From contig NZ_MKUD01000045.1 of the NCBI RefSeq assembly GCF_001898575.1, forward strand, positions 327,382-391,381: a stretch of 64,000 bases of DNA, given 5' to 3'. The notes beneath the pieces were generated by a model. That model saw only the letters and a list, made by a program, of their open reading frames with translations, was not told the DNA's origin and searched no databases. How positions within the stretch are numbered: the stretch's first letter is position 1; each line of letters opens with the position of its first letter. Both the position numbers and the translations under genes were made by a program. Of the stretch, positions 1-8,442 are shown piece by piece. This stretch comes from Spirosoma sp. 48-14 (GTDB lineage: Bacteria > Bacteroidota > Bacteroidia > Cytophagales > Spirosomataceae).

Positions 1-891
1 CATATTCGACACGGTATTGCTCGACCGGGGGCTTCCTGCTGGATTATTTTTCAGGACATAATCTGCAACGGCTACCAGCGTATATTCTTCGCCAAAGGGG
101 GAACCATCTTCGCAAATCAGGGCCAACCGATCAACATCGGGGTCGACAACAATGCCGAGATCTGCTTTACCTTTCTGCATTTCCTTGATGATATCCCGGA
201 GATTCTCTGGTAATGGTTCAGGATTATGGGCAAAATTTCCGGTTGGTTCGCAGTGCAGTTTGGTCACCTGTTCGACACCCAAAGCTTCCAGCAACATCGG
301 AACGGCCAGACCACCCGTTGAGTTAACGGCATCCACCACAATACGGAAGTTCCGGGCGGCAATCGCTTCCTTATCGACTAACGGTAAAGCCAGAATCTGA
401 TCGATATGTTTCTGAAGCCAGGTCGAATCGGCCCGGTACTGGCCTAACTTTCGTACCTCGGCAAAATCGAACGACTCAGCTTCGGCAATGGCTAAGACCT
501 CGGCTCCGTCCTGTGCCGAAATAAACTCACCGGCTTCATTGAGTAGTTTAAGGGCGTTCCACTGAATGGGGTTATGGCTGGCGGTTAAGATAATACCTCC
601 CGAAGCCACTTCGCCAGGTACCGCCAGTTCGACAGTGGGTGTCGTAGATAGGCCCAGGTCAATTACGTTAAGTCCAAGTCCCTGCAAGGTAGCAGCCACC
701 AATTTAGAAATCATTTCGCCCGACAGCCGACCATCCCGGCCAATGACCACCGTCTGACGGTCGGGGTTACGCTGTCGCAGCCACTGCCCAAAGGCGGCTG
801 TAAATTTAACTACATCTAAAGGTGTCAGGCCTTCTCCACTTTGTCCTCCAATCGTTCCTCGAATGCCGGAAATAGACTTTATTAATGCCAC
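1..891 (-). CDS. glmM: phosphoglucosamine mutase / phosphohexomutase (partial, C-terminus beyond window)
   Basis: Translating the minus strand from a GTG at 889-891 gives 297 codons open to the window edge, so the C-terminal part is missing. The start MALIKSISGIRGTIGG is typical of Bacteroidota phosphoglucosamine mutases. The catalytic phosphoserine motif TASHNP places Ser at about residue 105, and a DPDVDR metal-binding loop lies near residue 250; both mark the alpha-D-phosphohexomutase family. The expected reaction is glucosamine-6-phosphate to glucosamine-1-phosphate for peptidoglycan and LPS precursors. Family members also act on mannose or glucose phosphates, so substrate is inference. 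GTG is the only sensible start, since no in-frame ATG precedes the conserved N-terminus. Confidence 0.85.
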   Translation of the reverse strand, partial: MALIKSISGIRGTIGGQSGEGLTPLDVVKFTAAFGQWLRQRNPDRQTVVIGRDGRLSGEMISKLVAATLQGLGLNVIDLGLSTTPTVELAVPGEVASGGIILTASHNPIQWNALKLLNEAGEFISAQDGAEVLAIAEAESFDFAEVRKLGQYRADSTWLQKHIDQILALPLVDKEAIAARNFRIVVDAVNSTGGLAVPMLLEALGVEQVTKLHCEPTGNFAHNPEPLPENLRDIIKEMQKGKADLGIVVDPDVDRLALICEDGSPFGEEYTLVAVADYVLKNNPAGSPRSSNTVSNM

Positions 892-1059
892 GTGACGGGT
901 TGGATAATTGTTTTGGTTAAATTGTAAAAATAGTTGATCGTGGTCAGTCGTCGATTACTTACCATTACTTATTTAATAGTAAGTTGTCAATTTCCGATAA
1001 AGAGCCGGGTTTAGTAGTAACCACGTACCTGTATAAACGAAAGACCCTACGTGACTAGT

Positions 1060-1890
1060 TTAGATGAATGTCAATTCTGATCGTAAAGTAGAATTAGCCC
1101 GTCCCATAAACGTACCGCTGATTGGCGCTGCCAGCTCGGGTTTGGCCGTTGATGTCAGAAAAACATGCCGATTCACAACCAGTGTGCCTTCGGTCGGGTC
1201 GAAACCACGCCAGCCTGCTCCGGGCAGATATGCTTCAGCCCAGGCATGAAGCTGATGCTCCTGCTGAGGGTTTCCCAGCAGATAGCCACTTACAAAGCGG
1301 GAAGCTATTCCTAAACTCCGGCAGGCTGCCATAAACAGGGTCGTATAATCACGACAGGAGCCCTTCCGTTGGCGCAGCGTTTGTTCGGGTGGTAATGGCA
1401 GACCTTCTTCACGAACTTCATAGGTAAATTTCCAGATCGTCTGATTAAGCGCCATCAAAAACGCTGTGGTCTGCCAGTTGGCCTGCGCTGCTAATTCTCT
1501 GGCCCAGCTTTCGACCTGCTCTGTTACACCCAGTTTGTCCAGGTACGGACGCAGTAATTCGTCTTCTGCTTTAGGGTACTGGAAAGGAACCTGCTGGGTA
1601 TCAAAGGGGAACAATACAAAATCGAACGAGTTGAATTCGTCGGATTCCAGTTCCATTTCAACAGTTACCCGCAAATGTGAGGTCAAATGACTGAAGTACA
1701 CGACCTGCTGTACATTACCTTCTACATCCACATTACGGACAATGCGTGCTGGTTCGGGATCAATCTGCAAGGTGTACGCTAGTAGCCGCTGATATGGATA
1801 CATACGCGGATACAGGTACAGCGTTTGTGGTCCTAATGCCACAGGTGCATCGTATGTATACTCAGATTCGTGCCGGACGTGCAGACGCAT
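1060..1890 (-). CDS. transglutaminase-like family protein
   Basis: This 276-residue protein has an N-terminal bacterial transglutaminase beta-domain (about residues 1-85, starting with the RLHVRHESEYTYDAPV pattern) and a transglutaminase/protease core. The catalytic triad is visible as Cys179 (GSCRDY), His215 (HAWAEA) and Asp231 (FDPTEG). Proteins of this kind are cytoplasmic cysteine proteases or amidases, commonly encoded beside Anbu, alpha-E and ATP-grasp genes in a proposed peptide-tagging system. Here it follows the Anbu gene by 79 bp on the same strand, so co-transcription is likely. No signal peptide is visible. The substrate is unknown. Confidence 0.88.
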   Translation of the reverse strand: MRLHVRHESEYTYDAPVALGPQTLYLYPRMYPYQRLLAYTLQIDPEPARIVRNVDVEGNVQQVVYFSHLTSHLRVTVEMELESDEFNSFDFVLFPFDTQQVPFQYPKAEDELLRPYLDKLGVTEQVESWARELAAQANWQTTAFLMALNQTIWKFTYEVREEGLPLPPEQTLRQRKGSCRDYTTLFMAACRSLGIASRFVSGYLLGNPQQEHQLHAWAEAYLPGAGWRGFDPTEGTLVVNRHVFLTSTAKPELAAPISGTFMGRANSTLRSELTFI

Positions 1891-1969
1891 GGGAATGTAT
1901 ATAGGGTGTATGACGTATCATGTATGATTCTGACGGAGAAAATTTACAGCCTATATCCTACAATTAACC

Positions 1970-2710
1970 TCATACATTTTTTACGGCGCGAACTTTTTCA
2001 AAGATGGGGTCCATCCAGTAGGAAGGCAGTTTCCGGACGGAGTTGCTCAGCAGGGCGCTCCACTGGTGTGATATTTCGTCCATATCTTCCTTATCGAGCC
2101 GGTATTCCGTCATGTGGAAGCTGTTTTTAGGATAGATCACCACATCGAGCGGATAATCGACATCGTTGGCACTAACCCGCGTGGCATCGAAAGCCAGAAA
2201 GCCAATTTTAAGCGCATCCTGCATGCTGGACTCATACGACAGGTTTCGGAATAACAACGGCTTGCCATAGCCCGAATTGCCAATAATTTTAAACGGCGAT
2301 CCCTGATCTACCTCTACCCAGTTACCCTCGGGATACAGCAAGAACAACTTGTGTTCGGTGTCATCTTCAAGTTGGCCACCCACAATAGCATTCAGATTGA
2401 AATTCAGCCCGTTAGCAATAATCGACGCTTTATCCTCCTGGGCTACGCGTTTCACCTGCTCACCGAATGCATTAACGGCTTTGTAGAGTTTATTGAATGA
2501 CCTATCCTGTTCAGTAAGCACTTCACTAAAATAGGTAATGGCTTTATCACGGACAGATCGTAGCCCCGAAGTCATGATAAACAGGGAGTGATTCTCAACT
2601 TCATGAACTGAGATTTTTCGGTTCGAGGACACTTCCGTACCCGAAGTCAATCGTCTGTCGGCAATAGCAACCAGGCCCGACGCCACCTTAACACCTAAGC
2701 AATACGTCAT
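1970..2710 (-). CDS. Anbu, proteasome-type peptidase (HslV/proteasome beta-like)
   Basis: A 246-residue protein starting MTYCLGVKV. Thr2 would become the N-terminal nucleophile after Met removal, as in the Ntn-hydrolase Anbu family; an ADRR motif (Asp18) and a Lys near residue 32 complete the expected active-site set. An ATG at 2731 is also in frame, but its use would bury Thr2. A TATATTTG box at 2745-2752 puts transcription start close to 2738, which also favours the 2710 start. Anbu is a self-compartmentalising peptidase of unclear substrate. The neighbouring transglutaminase supports membership of the amidoligase/Anbu system, but the usual ATP-grasp and alpha-E partners are absent next to it. 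Confidence 0.85.
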   Translation of the reverse strand: MTYCLGVKVASGLVAIADRRLTSGTEVSSNRKISVHEVENHSLFIMTSGLRSVRDKAITYFSEVLTEQDRSFNKLYKAVNAFGEQVKRVAQEDKASIIANGLNFNLNAIVGGQLEDDTEHKLFLLYPEGNWVEVDQGSPFKIIGNSGYGKPLLFRNLSYESSMQDALKIGFLAFDATRVSANDVDYPLDVVIYPKNSFHMTEYRLDKEDMDEISHQWSALLSNSVRKLPSYWMDPIFEKVRAVKNV

Positions 2711-2744
2711 TCTATACAGTGGGAAAAGCAAATCGTAAACCCGA

Positions 2745-2752
2745 CAAATATA
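2745..2752 (-). promoter_or_regulatory. -7 box of the anbu promoter (TAnnTTTG type)
   Basis: The minus strand reads TATATTTG, a perfect match to the Bacteroidota -7 consensus TAnnTTTG. It lies about 35 bp upstream of the Thr2-type anbu start. No good TTTG -33 element is visible 19-21 bp upstream, so this is a half-supported promoter. Confidence 0.5.
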
Positions 2753-2977
2753 CAGGTTACCCTAATTTTTGTTCGATTTACAGGTCGGTTTTTCTTCAAA
2801 AAGAAGGTAGGATGTCGACAGGCGCTCTTGTTTCACCAGATTCGGCAGATGTACTCAGCTTTACATTTTAGGTTCCCGCCTGTTATAGCCAGCAACTACT
2901 AACCCCATACCCATGTATCTATAGCCGAAGCGTGGACAATTATTGGCCGAACTTCAAAGGGTTTTTGGGAAAAAAGG
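2753..2977. other. intergenic region between divergent genes
   Basis: Divergent spacer between anbu and the acidic hypothetical gene. Apart from the two flanking promoter signals I see no coding potential, RNA gene or convincing repeat here. Confidence 0.5.
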
Positions 2978-3008
2978 TTTGTTTTTGGGAAACGTTTGTG
3001 TTACTTTG
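2978..3008 (+). promoter_or_regulatory. Bacteroidota-type promoter (TTTG-N19-TTACTTTG)
   Basis: A TTTG at 2978-2981 is followed after 19 bp by TTACTTTG at 3001-3008, one base off the TAnnTTTG consensus. Transcription would start near 3015. That excludes the upstream in-frame TTG at 2943 as a start and supports the ATG at 3045. Confidence 0.6.
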
Positions 3009-3044
3009 GCAAGCGAAGGTGATATTCCCTTTGCCCATTTTGCA

Positions 3045-3539
3045 ATGAACTTTGACGACGAAGACGACGACGATAGCTTTCTGGATTGGGATGGCTTCGA
3101 TGAGGATTATGACCCGGAAGAGGCTCGTGCCGAAATGGAAGCAGAGAACCGACGCATCAAGAATCTGCCTATTCTGCGGAAAGCCAACGAATTGATGGAA
3201 CTCACACAGGCTATTGTGGAAACCATCAACAAGGAGGACGATGTGCTGATGATGCATGAACAGATGCTGGCCAATGCAATGATGCTGGCCCCCAAAATTG
3301 TTGGAGCCGAAGGGGGCGATTTATACACCCTTCGTATGGAAAATGCCGTCATCATCAAAATGCATGCCCGCGAACTGTTGGCGCAAACATCTTACTGCAA
3401 AGCTGAAAAGCTAGCGGCAACCGCTTATTTGAACCTGCTTCGGGACGAAATTGAACAGTTTCGCATCCTCTTTGTAGAATGGGTGAATAGTTTCGATAAG
3501 GACAATGATGCCCCAGATGATTGGGGACTCTTTTACTAA
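3045..3539 (+). CDS. conserved acidic hypothetical protein
   Basis: A 164-residue soluble protein starting with a very acidic stretch (MNFDDEDDDDSFLDWDG) followed by a mostly helical body rich in Met, Leu and Glu. The open frame extends upstream to a TTG at 2943, but a promoter lies inside that extension, so the ATG at 3045 is preferred. No catalytic motif, signal peptide or transmembrane segment is seen. The general look is of a small conserved cytosolic protein of Cytophagales; I cannot assign a function. Confidence 0.75.
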   Translation: MNFDDEDDDDSFLDWDGFDEDYDPEEARAEMEAENRRIKNLPILRKANELMELTQAIVETINKEDDVLMMHEQMLANAMMLAPKIVGAEGGDLYTLRMENAVIIKMHARELLAQTSYCKAEKLAATAYLNLLRDEIEQFRILFVEWVNSFDKDNDAPDDWGLFY

Positions 3540-3682
3540 CGCTTGTTGAGAACGTAAACCTCCTAGTCAGACACGCCCAGCTTCGTGACATATAGTCTCG
3601 CCTGGAAGCTTCCACAGGATAAATTGCTGTTGATCCCATCTGAATACTGATCCCACAATATAGGTTTCGTAACTGAACAAAC

Positions 3683-3690
3683 TATCTTTG
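3683..3690 (+). promoter_or_regulatory. -7 box upstream of SprB-repeat gene
   Basis: TATCTTTG matches the TAnnTTTG consensus perfectly and lies 24 bp upstream of the ATG at 3715. The upstream -33 element is weak (a TTTC at 3665-3668 at short spacing). Confidence 0.45.
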
Positions 3691-3714
3691 TTTGTGAGGC
3701 TATGATACCTAATT

Positions 3715-6000
3715 ATGATCTATTCTATACGCCCTTTTTCTTCGTTTCCAGTACACCCCAGTCGATTGATCCTATGTATGCTCATAGGACTTATTTTCTG
3801 GTCCCCTGCCTGGGCCAATGATCTGACCACTGCCAATGCCCCGACCGATCTGGTCGTGACGGTAAGCGGAACGGCATCCGTTTGCGCTGGCACCAGTACA
3901 ACCCTCACCGCGTCAGGCTGTCCAACAGCAGGTACCGTTCGCTGGTCAACAACGCAAACGGGAGCTAGTATCGTTGTTGCTCCTCAACAGACAACTTCCT
4001 ATACGGCCATTTGTCAGGTAGCAGGCTCAGGTAGTACCACCGCCGTAACCACAACTACTGCCGTAGGAACCGTTCGGGTTTACCGCCCTATCGTCATTTC
4101 ATTTGACTACCGCCCCCCCTCCTGCAATAACCTGCTGGACGGTGGTATCGTGATCAATGGAAGCGGTGGCGTTGGTTTGCTACAGTATCAACTTGGCGAT
4201 TTCCCTTTCCAGACGTTCAATGCCTTTGGCCCCTTCAAAGCAGGTACTTATCCGGTTGTGGTAAAAGATTCGGCTGGCTGTATGCTAAAAACAACCGCAG
4301 AATTACCGCAGCCTCCTCCCTTAACGGCAAACGTCATGGTCGCCAATGCTAAATGTGTGGGCAGTCGGGATGGTCAATTGGTGGCAGTAGCATCAGGGGG
4401 CGTCGGCGATTATCGCTACGCACTTCAGGGAACTCCCCCACAGGAAAGTAATGCCTTCTATGGACTTAAAGCTGATTCTACGTACACGTTGATCGTATCG
4501 GATAAAAATAACTGTGTCTTATACAAACCTGTTTATATTGGCCAGCCTACTCCTTTTTCCATCAAACTGACGCCCGCACCAACACGCTGCACGGGCTCGA
4601 TCGATGGAAGCATCAGCGTTTCGGCAACAGGAGGCTTATCGCCTTATCAATATCAACTTGGCACTGGAACCTTCCAATCGGGCACTCAATTTACAGGGCT
4701 AGCAGCTACCAGCTATGATATAACGGTAATGGATGCGAACGGCTGTAAGGGCAAACAAAGTGTATCTGTTCCGCAACCAGCGCCCCTCGTTCTTAAAGCA
4801 ACAGCACGACCTGTTCTGTGTTCAGGTCCCAACACTGGAGCCATTGCTATAACACCGTCTGGTGGAACCGGAACCGTTCTTTATCAGGCCACCAGTAGTT
4901 CTACCCCTCAGAATACCAGTGTCCTGACGGGGCTTGCAACTGGCGTCTACACTGTAGTAGGCACCGACGCGAATGGCTGCACGGGTATCGTATCTGTAAC
5001 AATTGGCAACATTACACCCGTAAAAATACAGGCTACGCCCATACCCGCTACATGTTGCACCTGCCCAACGGGGGGGGTTAAACTAGCAGCTACAGGTGGA
5101 ACAGGTACAGGGCTGCGTTTTCAGATACTTGGGCAGGCCTTACAAACCAGTAGCCAGATTAATAACCTGACCCCCAGCCCGTATCGGGTTCGGGTAGTCG
5201 ACGATGGTGGATGTAGTGACACCACAACAGCTATTGTCACGGATGGAGGAGCCCTGACTCTATCGACAGGTACGTTAAAAAATGTAAGTTGTCCGGGTTT
5301 ACGCAATGGCGAAGCGACCGTGCAGGTGGCCGGTGGAGCCAAACCGTTTACGTATTTCTGGACAACAGAACGCCTGGACACATTAAAGCCCTACACAGCT
5401 ACCCAGATCAATTTACCGGAAGGGACCTACACGGTCAGCGTTCGGGACAGCAATCGCTGTACAACCTCTACCTTGTTTGTCACAATAAAAGCACAGAATC
5501 CGACACCTGCTAAACCAATTATCAGTTCGGTATCCAATAGCAGTCTGGTTGTCAATCAAACGAGTGGCATCCAATGGTATTTGCAAACGGGAACGAATTC
5601 GGCAACTGCCATTTCGAATGCAACCAGTGCTACGCTGGTCCCCTACGCAAGTGGCCTGTATACGGTAATTGTAACGATCAATGGCTGTGCTTCTCCCCCA
5701 TCTGATGCATTAAACTTTGTGCTGACGGCCCTGGATGAGCCTACTGCCAATTTAACGGTACGAATAGTGCCGAATCCTGTGGTTGACATCCTGCGTCTGG
5801 AGATTGAGCAGTTGGAACGATCGGCTATTCAGATTCACCTGCTCGATGCAGCAGGACGAGCGATTCGAATGTATCAGATACCGGCTTTCAGCGGTAAAAA
5901 ACTGGTTGAGTGGCCCATTGATGGTATAGCCACGGGTACATACCTGCTAAAAGCAACGACCGAATCACGCCAGTCGTTAATGCGGGTAGCTGTAGAATGA
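3715..6000 (+). CDS. SprB-repeat surface protein with T9SS type A sorting domain
   Basis: A 761-residue secreted protein. Residues 1-35 form a signal peptide ending near SPAWA. An Ig-like domain with a CAGTSTTLTASGC pattern follows. Next come about six SprB-type repeats of 85-95 residues, each with the pattern C..(D/N)G.I...GG...Y.Y..G....(F)..L..G.Y.V.V.D..GC. The last 80 residues (IVPNPVVDILRLEI to the end) form a type A C-terminal sorting domain, so the protein should leave through the type IX system and be anchored on or released from the cell surface. SprB is a gliding adhesin in Flavobacterium; adhesion is the likely but unproven role here. A strong hairpin follows the stop codon. Confidence 0.9.
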   Translation: MIYSIRPFSSFPVHPSRLILCMLIGLIFWSPAWANDLTTANAPTDLVVTVSGTASVCAGTSTTLTASGCPTAGTVRWSTTQTGASIVVAPQQTTSYTAICQVAGSGSTTAVTTTTAVGTVRVYRPIVISFDYRPPSCNNLLDGGIVINGSGGVGLLQYQLGDFPFQTFNAFGPFKAGTYPVVVKDSAGCMLKTTAELPQPPPLTANVMVANAKCVGSRDGQLVAVASGGVGDYRYALQGTPPQESNAFYGLKADSTYTLIVSDKNNCVLYKPVYIGQPTPFSIKLTPAPTRCTGSIDGSISVSATGGLSPYQYQLGTGTFQSGTQFTGLAATSYDITVMDANGCKGKQSVSVPQPAPLVLKATARPVLCSGPNTGAIAITPSGGTGTVLYQATSSSTPQNTSVLTGLATGVYTVVGTDANGCTGIVSVTIGNITPVKIQATPIPATCCTCPTGGVKLAATGGTGTGLRFQILGQALQTSSQINNLTPSPYRVRVVDDGGCSDTTTAIVTDGGALTLSTGTLKNVSCPGLRNGEATVQVAGGAKPFTYFWTTERLDTLKPYTATQINLPEGTYTVSVRDSNRCTTSTLFVTIKAQNPTPAKPIISSVSNSSLVVNQTSGIQWYLQTGTNSATAISNATSATLVPYASGLYTVIVTINGCASPPSDALNFVLTALDEPTANLTVRIVPNPVVDILRLEIEQLERSAIQIHLLDAAGRAIRMYQIPAFSGKKLVEWPIDGIATGTYLLKATTESRQSLMRVAVE

Positions 6001-6048
6001 AATGGCCCACAAACGCATCGTCAGGCTAATAGGGAGGGATTTAACAAG

Positions 6049-6077
6049 CGAGCCGCCGAGATTATCTCGGCGGCTCG
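6049..6077. terminator. bidirectional hairpin terminator
   Basis: A perfect 12-bp stem (CGAGCCGCCGAG / CTCGGCGGCTCG) with a 5-nt ATTAT loop sits between the convergent SprB-repeat and FMN-reductase genes. T-rich sequence follows on the plus side only weakly. Confidence 0.75.
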
Positions 6078-6083
6078 TCGTTT

Positions 6084-6680
6084 CTATTTCTCAATTAAAG
6101 TGGGACTCGTCCATCGCTGTGCTACATTCAGCGTATAGTCGACAAAGGCCCGCACGGTTCGCTGATAGACCTCATGCCCAATAAAATAGCCGTGTTCGTC
6201 CAGATTGATCGCCGTTTCGTGCGACTCGTACAACTTGGGCGATACAATCGAATAGCTGTTGGTAAAGCTGATAATTTTGTTCACCACGGTAGTCATATCC
6301 AGCGCAGGCTGTCGGCCACCGCGTCCGTTCGAAACGCCCACCATGGCAAACACCTTATTATCGAATAAGTGCTTGAAAGCAGGGCCACCCAACTGATGAA
6401 TCGTGTTGGTTGCCTGTGGCGGAGCGGTCCAGTTATACTCAGGCATGGCAAAAATCACCAAGTCGGCATCCTCCCAGTTGCTGATGAGTTTCTCCTGAAA
6501 TGGTGTCAGTTCATCTTTTTTGACTACACCCTGCCCCACAAATGGGATGTCGTATTCCTCAAAATCTATAATCGAAACCTCGTGGTCACCTTCTTCGGCC
6601 AACAGATGGCGAAGGTAGGTCACAAAGCGCAACGAATTACTGTTCTTGCGCGACGAGGTGGCTATAAGCGCAATTTTCAT
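6084..6680 (-). CDS. NADPH-dependent FMN reductase family protein
   Basis: A 198-residue flavodoxin-like protein. The N-terminus MKIALIATSSRKNSNSLR is the phosphate-binding loop of the FMN_red family. MPEYNWTAPP and VGVSNGRGGRQ match the second flavin-contact loop and the SNGxxGG loop of this family. It probably reduces flavin or quinones using NAD(P)H in the cytosol; some relatives are azo- or chromate reductases. The gene stands alone, convergent with the SprB-repeat gene. Confidence 0.85.
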   Translation of the reverse strand: MKIALIATSSRKNSNSLRFVTYLRHLLAEEGDHEVSIIDFEEYDIPFVGQGVVKKDELTPFQEKLISNWEDADLVIFAMPEYNWTAPPQATNTIHQLGGPAFKHLFDNKVFAMVGVSNGRGGRQPALDMTTVVNKIISFTNSYSIVSPKLYESHETAINLDEHGYFIGHEVYQRTVRAFVDYTLNVAQRWTSPTLIEK

Positions 6681-6817
6681 CGTAGTGAGCTAATTCAATT
6701 CGTCTAGAGAACCCCGACACTGTTGCTTTAGTTCGTACTCTTTTGTGGGGCATATTGCAACGCTACTGGTAGGTATGGAGTCTATTCAATAGTGTATGAA
6801 TCAAATTACTATCAGCC

Positions 6818-7129
6818 ATGAAACTCGTCGGCATCCTCACCCTGTTCAGCATAACCTGCGCGATGGCTCAGGTACCAACCACTCGAATCCGAAATGATTC
6901 GGTACCTTCTGTTTTCCCTCCCGACCTTATGCCAAATGTGCTGCCGAATAATTCATTTTACCGGCATCCCATGGACCCCAAAAACGTTGTGCGAGCCACC
7001 CTGGATAATATGCCGATAAAAGTGCCCGACTCGTCTACATCCTACACAATCCAGCTTAAGAATCTGGACACTAAAAAGCTGTATTACTGGAATCCCGGCA
7101 CTCAACCCATTCCCAAAAAACGGCGGTAA
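6818..7129 (+). CDS. small secreted hypothetical protein
   Basis: A 103-residue protein with a clear signal peptide (MKLVGILTLFSITCAMAQ, cut near residue 18). The rest is Pro/Asn-rich with a basic tail ending KKRR. No domain is recognised. Its TAA (7127-7129) directly abuts the TAA of the convergent metB-like gene (7130-7132), with no terminator between them. Confidence 0.65.
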   Translation: MKLVGILTLFSITCAMAQVPTTRIRNDSVPSVFPPDLMPNVLPNNSFYRHPMDPKNVVRATLDNMPIKVPDSSTSYTIQLKNLDTKKLYYWNPGTQPIPKKRR

Positions 7130-8251
7130 TTAGTAGCCCAGAGCCTGAGCCAGATCGGCCAGCAAATCGTCGGCATGTTCAAGACCGACAGAAATACGTA
7201 ACAGATTTTTCGGCGTTATCGAGTTTGGCCCTTCGGCTGTGGCCCGATGCTCGATCAACGATTCAACACCACCCAGGCTTGTGGCTCGCGTAAACAGCTT
7301 TAGCTTCCCGATGAAGCGAAGCGCTTCGTCGGCTCCACCCTTTACCTGCACCGACAGCATAGCTCCGGGGCCTTTCATCTGTTGCTGAATCACTGACCGT
7401 TGTGGGTGATTTTCCAGACCAGGATAATGTACGCTCTCAACCGCCGAATGATTTACCAGGAACTCCGCAATACGCTGTGCGGTAGCACTTTGGGCACGCA
7501 CCCGTACACCCAACGTTTTGATTCCCCGACTAACCAGCCAGCAATCGAATGGAGATGGCACAGCACCCGACAAACCCTGTAACAGCCGCACGCGCTGGGT
7601 AAACTCATTCTCTTCCTTAAAAATCAACGCTCCGCCCAGCACATCGCTATGGCCACTCAAATATTTTGTAGTCGAGTGCATGACAACATCACAGCCTAGC
7701 TCAATAGGTCGCTGAAGAACGGGGGTCGCCCAGGTATTGTCGCATACGCAAATCGCCCCAACTTCGTGAGCCAGTTGACTAATTAATTGCAAATCGGCAA
7801 TATCGAGCATGGGGTTAGAAGGCGTTTCGCACCAGATCACACGGGTATTTTCGTGGATCGACGAGCGTACGGCCCCCAGATCACGCATATCTACACGCGT
7901 ATAGGTAAGCCCCCACGGATGAAACACCTGTTCGAGCAGGGCGGGAGTGCCATAATACGCATCAGTCGATAACAATACGTGATCACCGGGGCTGAGCGCC
8001 TGAAACAAGGTCATTGTAGCGGCCTGTCCCGAACCAAATGCCATACCGACAGCTCCCCCTTCGAGGGTTGCAAGGGCTTTTTCCAAAGCCTCGCGCGTTG
8101 GGTTGTTTGGGCGGGTATAGATGAAACTACCCGGTAACTCATTGGCTTCGTTTCGAGCGTAGGTTGTCGACAAATGAATCGGTGGCACAACTACCCCGGT
8201 AATTGGGTCGGGCTGATGGGTAGCGCGGAGGGCGAGTGTATCGAAGTGCAT
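7130..8251 (-). CDS. metB: cystathionine gamma-synthase-like PLP enzyme
   Basis: A 373-residue Cys/Met-metabolism PLP-dependent enzyme (fold type I). The PLP lysine is Lys196 in HSTTKYLSGHSD. YTRPNNPTR (near residue 45) and GSGQAATM (about 73-80) are phosphate- and substrate-binding signatures, and CDNTWATP contains the PLP-ring aspartate. The family includes cystathionine gamma-synthase, gamma-lyase and O-acetylhomoserine sulfhydrylase; sequence alone does not separate these fully. It functions in the cytosol in methionine or cysteine biosynthesis. The gene is monocistronic. Confidence 0.82.
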   Translation of the reverse strand: MHFDTLALRATHQPDPITGVVVPPIHLSTTYARNEANELPGSFIYTRPNNPTREALEKALATLEGGAVGMAFGSGQAATMTLFQALSPGDHVLLSTDAYYGTPALLEQVFHPWGLTYTRVDMRDLGAVRSSIHENTRVIWCETPSNPMLDIADLQLISQLAHEVGAICVCDNTWATPVLQRPIELGCDVVMHSTTKYLSGHSDVLGGALIFKEENEFTQRVRLLQGLSGAVPSPFDCWLVSRGIKTLGVRVRAQSATAQRIAEFLVNHSAVESVHYPGLENHPQRSVIQQQMKGPGAMLSVQVKGGADEALRFIGKLKLFTRATSLGGVESLIEHRATAEGPNSITPKNLLRISVGLEHADDLLADLAQALGY

Positions 8252-8442
8252 AACTGATGAATTTTAAAGTAAACGGTCAACGGCAAACCAAATACGGTTG
8301 ACTAAGCCTACCAAACCGTAAAAACGGCTCATTTTTTGTTATCGAAATTGCAGGTTTCTGCTGGTTCTTTTGCCATCAGTGCTTAAATTGTTTATCTCTC
8401 CTAACCCACTATGCTAGCTTTTCACTGGAACAGATGGATTAG

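Noticed and set aside
2943-3044. TTG-started N-terminal extension of the acidic hypothetical protein
   Set aside because: A TTTG-N19-TTACTTTG promoter lies within it, so the region is probably not translated; the ATG at 3045 fits better.
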